A stretch of 46,847 nucleotides of DNA from Cytophagaceae bacterium (lineage in GTDB: Bacteria; Bacteroidota; Bacteroidia; Cytophagales; Cytophagaceae), in NCBI GenBank assembly GCA_021151805.1, contig JAGKWN010000021.1:1-46847 (forward strand). Reading direction: 5' to 3'. The notes below the pieces were generated by a model. That model saw only the letters and a list, made by a program, of their open reading frames with translations, had not been told where the DNA came from and did no database searches. The position numbers were made by a program, and so were the translations under genes. Of this stretch, positions 46,516 to 46,847 are shown piece by piece. The stretch's first letter is position 1; every line of letters begins with the position of its first letter.

Positions 46516-46560
46516 TGTAGCCTTTAAATAATTAATTAATGAGAGAGTATTGTAGCCTTT
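46516..46560 (-). promoter_or_regulatory. Two direct repeats upstream of the XRE gene, candidate operators
   Basis: The decamer AAAGGCTACA on the minus strand occurs at 46516-46525 and at 46551-46560, 35 bp apart, directly before the start codon at 46509. Spacing and position fit autoregulation, but this was not tested. The rest of 46561-46730 is AT-rich with no recognisable gene. Confidence 0.35.
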
Positions 46561-46730
46561 TTATTATAATTACAATTTATAAGAATGTTTGCAGTAAAAC
46601 AATTTTTGCAATGGAAAGTTAGAGATCCAACAAAAAATATTAACATTCGATAAAGTACATAATAATTAGTAAGTTGTAACTATTTGTTGTTTTAATTATA
46701 AATAATTTAAGGAGTATACTTGGTGGTATA

Positions 46731-46847
46731 TTATATTTTTAATAATTTTAAACTATCTACTCCGTGTATCAATTTTACATACGGAATCATGTATTTTACT
46801 TTGTTGCTTTGTACATGCCCAATCATGTGCCATTCAATGTCTTTAGG
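46731..46847 (-). pseudogene. 3'-truncated yggS-type gene remnant (PLP homeostasis family)
   Basis: From the right edge of the window one minus-strand frame reads DIEWHMIGHVQSNKVKYM, then VKLIHGVDSLKLLKI and stops at a TAA at 46731. This is the conserved core of the YggS/PLPHP family (WHFIGHLQ.NK ... IHSVDS.KLL), which lies about one third into a protein of about 220 residues. The last two thirds are absent: no frame between 46510 and 46730 continues the family. The gene is therefore truncated, or its rest has been displaced. The N-terminal part is outside the window. The protein binds pyridoxal phosphate; the barrel would be incomplete here. Confidence 0.82.

Overview
The window looks like chromosomal DNA of a Bacteroidota, most likely a Cytophagales member close to Cytophaga. 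The reasons are a low GC content, -7 boxes of the TAnnTTTG type, a general lack of Shine-Dalgarno sequences, a PorP/SprF-family protein of the type IX secretion system, and many Bacteroidota-style signal peptides and lipoproteins. The genus is an inference from gene content; no database was searched.

Region 1 (1-25.5 kb) is one long plus-strand gene train that ends in a strong hairpin terminator. After a 5'-truncated small gene come a giant 2549-aa beta-rich protein, a 1705-aa modular protein, a parallel beta-helix protein, a two-domain CnaB-like protein, and a 949-aa trimeric-fibre-like protein with YadA-head repeats and phage tail-fibre motifs. These are followed by ten tandem paralogous genes of 215-245 aa with a LamG/concanavalin-like signature, and a 62-aa protein. 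None of the products with a visible N-terminus has a signal peptide. The content resembles the receptor-binding and fibre end of a phage-tail-like or contractile injection particle, but no sheath, tube, baseplate or ATPase gene lies in the window. The particle assignment is therefore an inference. This is the most interesting part of the window.

Region 2 (25.5-29.6 kb) holds a minus-strand pair, a cellulose-synthase-like GT2 glycosyltransferase and a small membrane protein, divergent from a clan-A (GH5-like) glycoside hydrolase that has no visible signal peptide.

Region 3 (29.6-37.2 kb) is housekeeping: a repeat-bearing intergenic stretch, tRNA-Thr(TGT) with a clear promoter and terminator, gyrA, a TPR protein, two small proteins, and a minus-strand overlapping pair in which dinB (DNA polymerase IV) is followed by a DEDDh exonuclease/GIY-YIG nuclease fusion.

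Region 4 (37.2-44.5 kb) carries a large exported protein, a nitroreductase, and a minus-strand cluster in the order ECF sigma factor, putative anti-sigma factor, lipoprotein, PorP/SprF-like protein.

Region 5 (44.5-46.8 kb) contains a Crp/Fnr-type regulator gene split by a frameshift, an XRE-type DNA-binding protein with a small partner, and at the right edge the remnant of a yggS-type gene that stops far too early. This end of the window shows gene decay.
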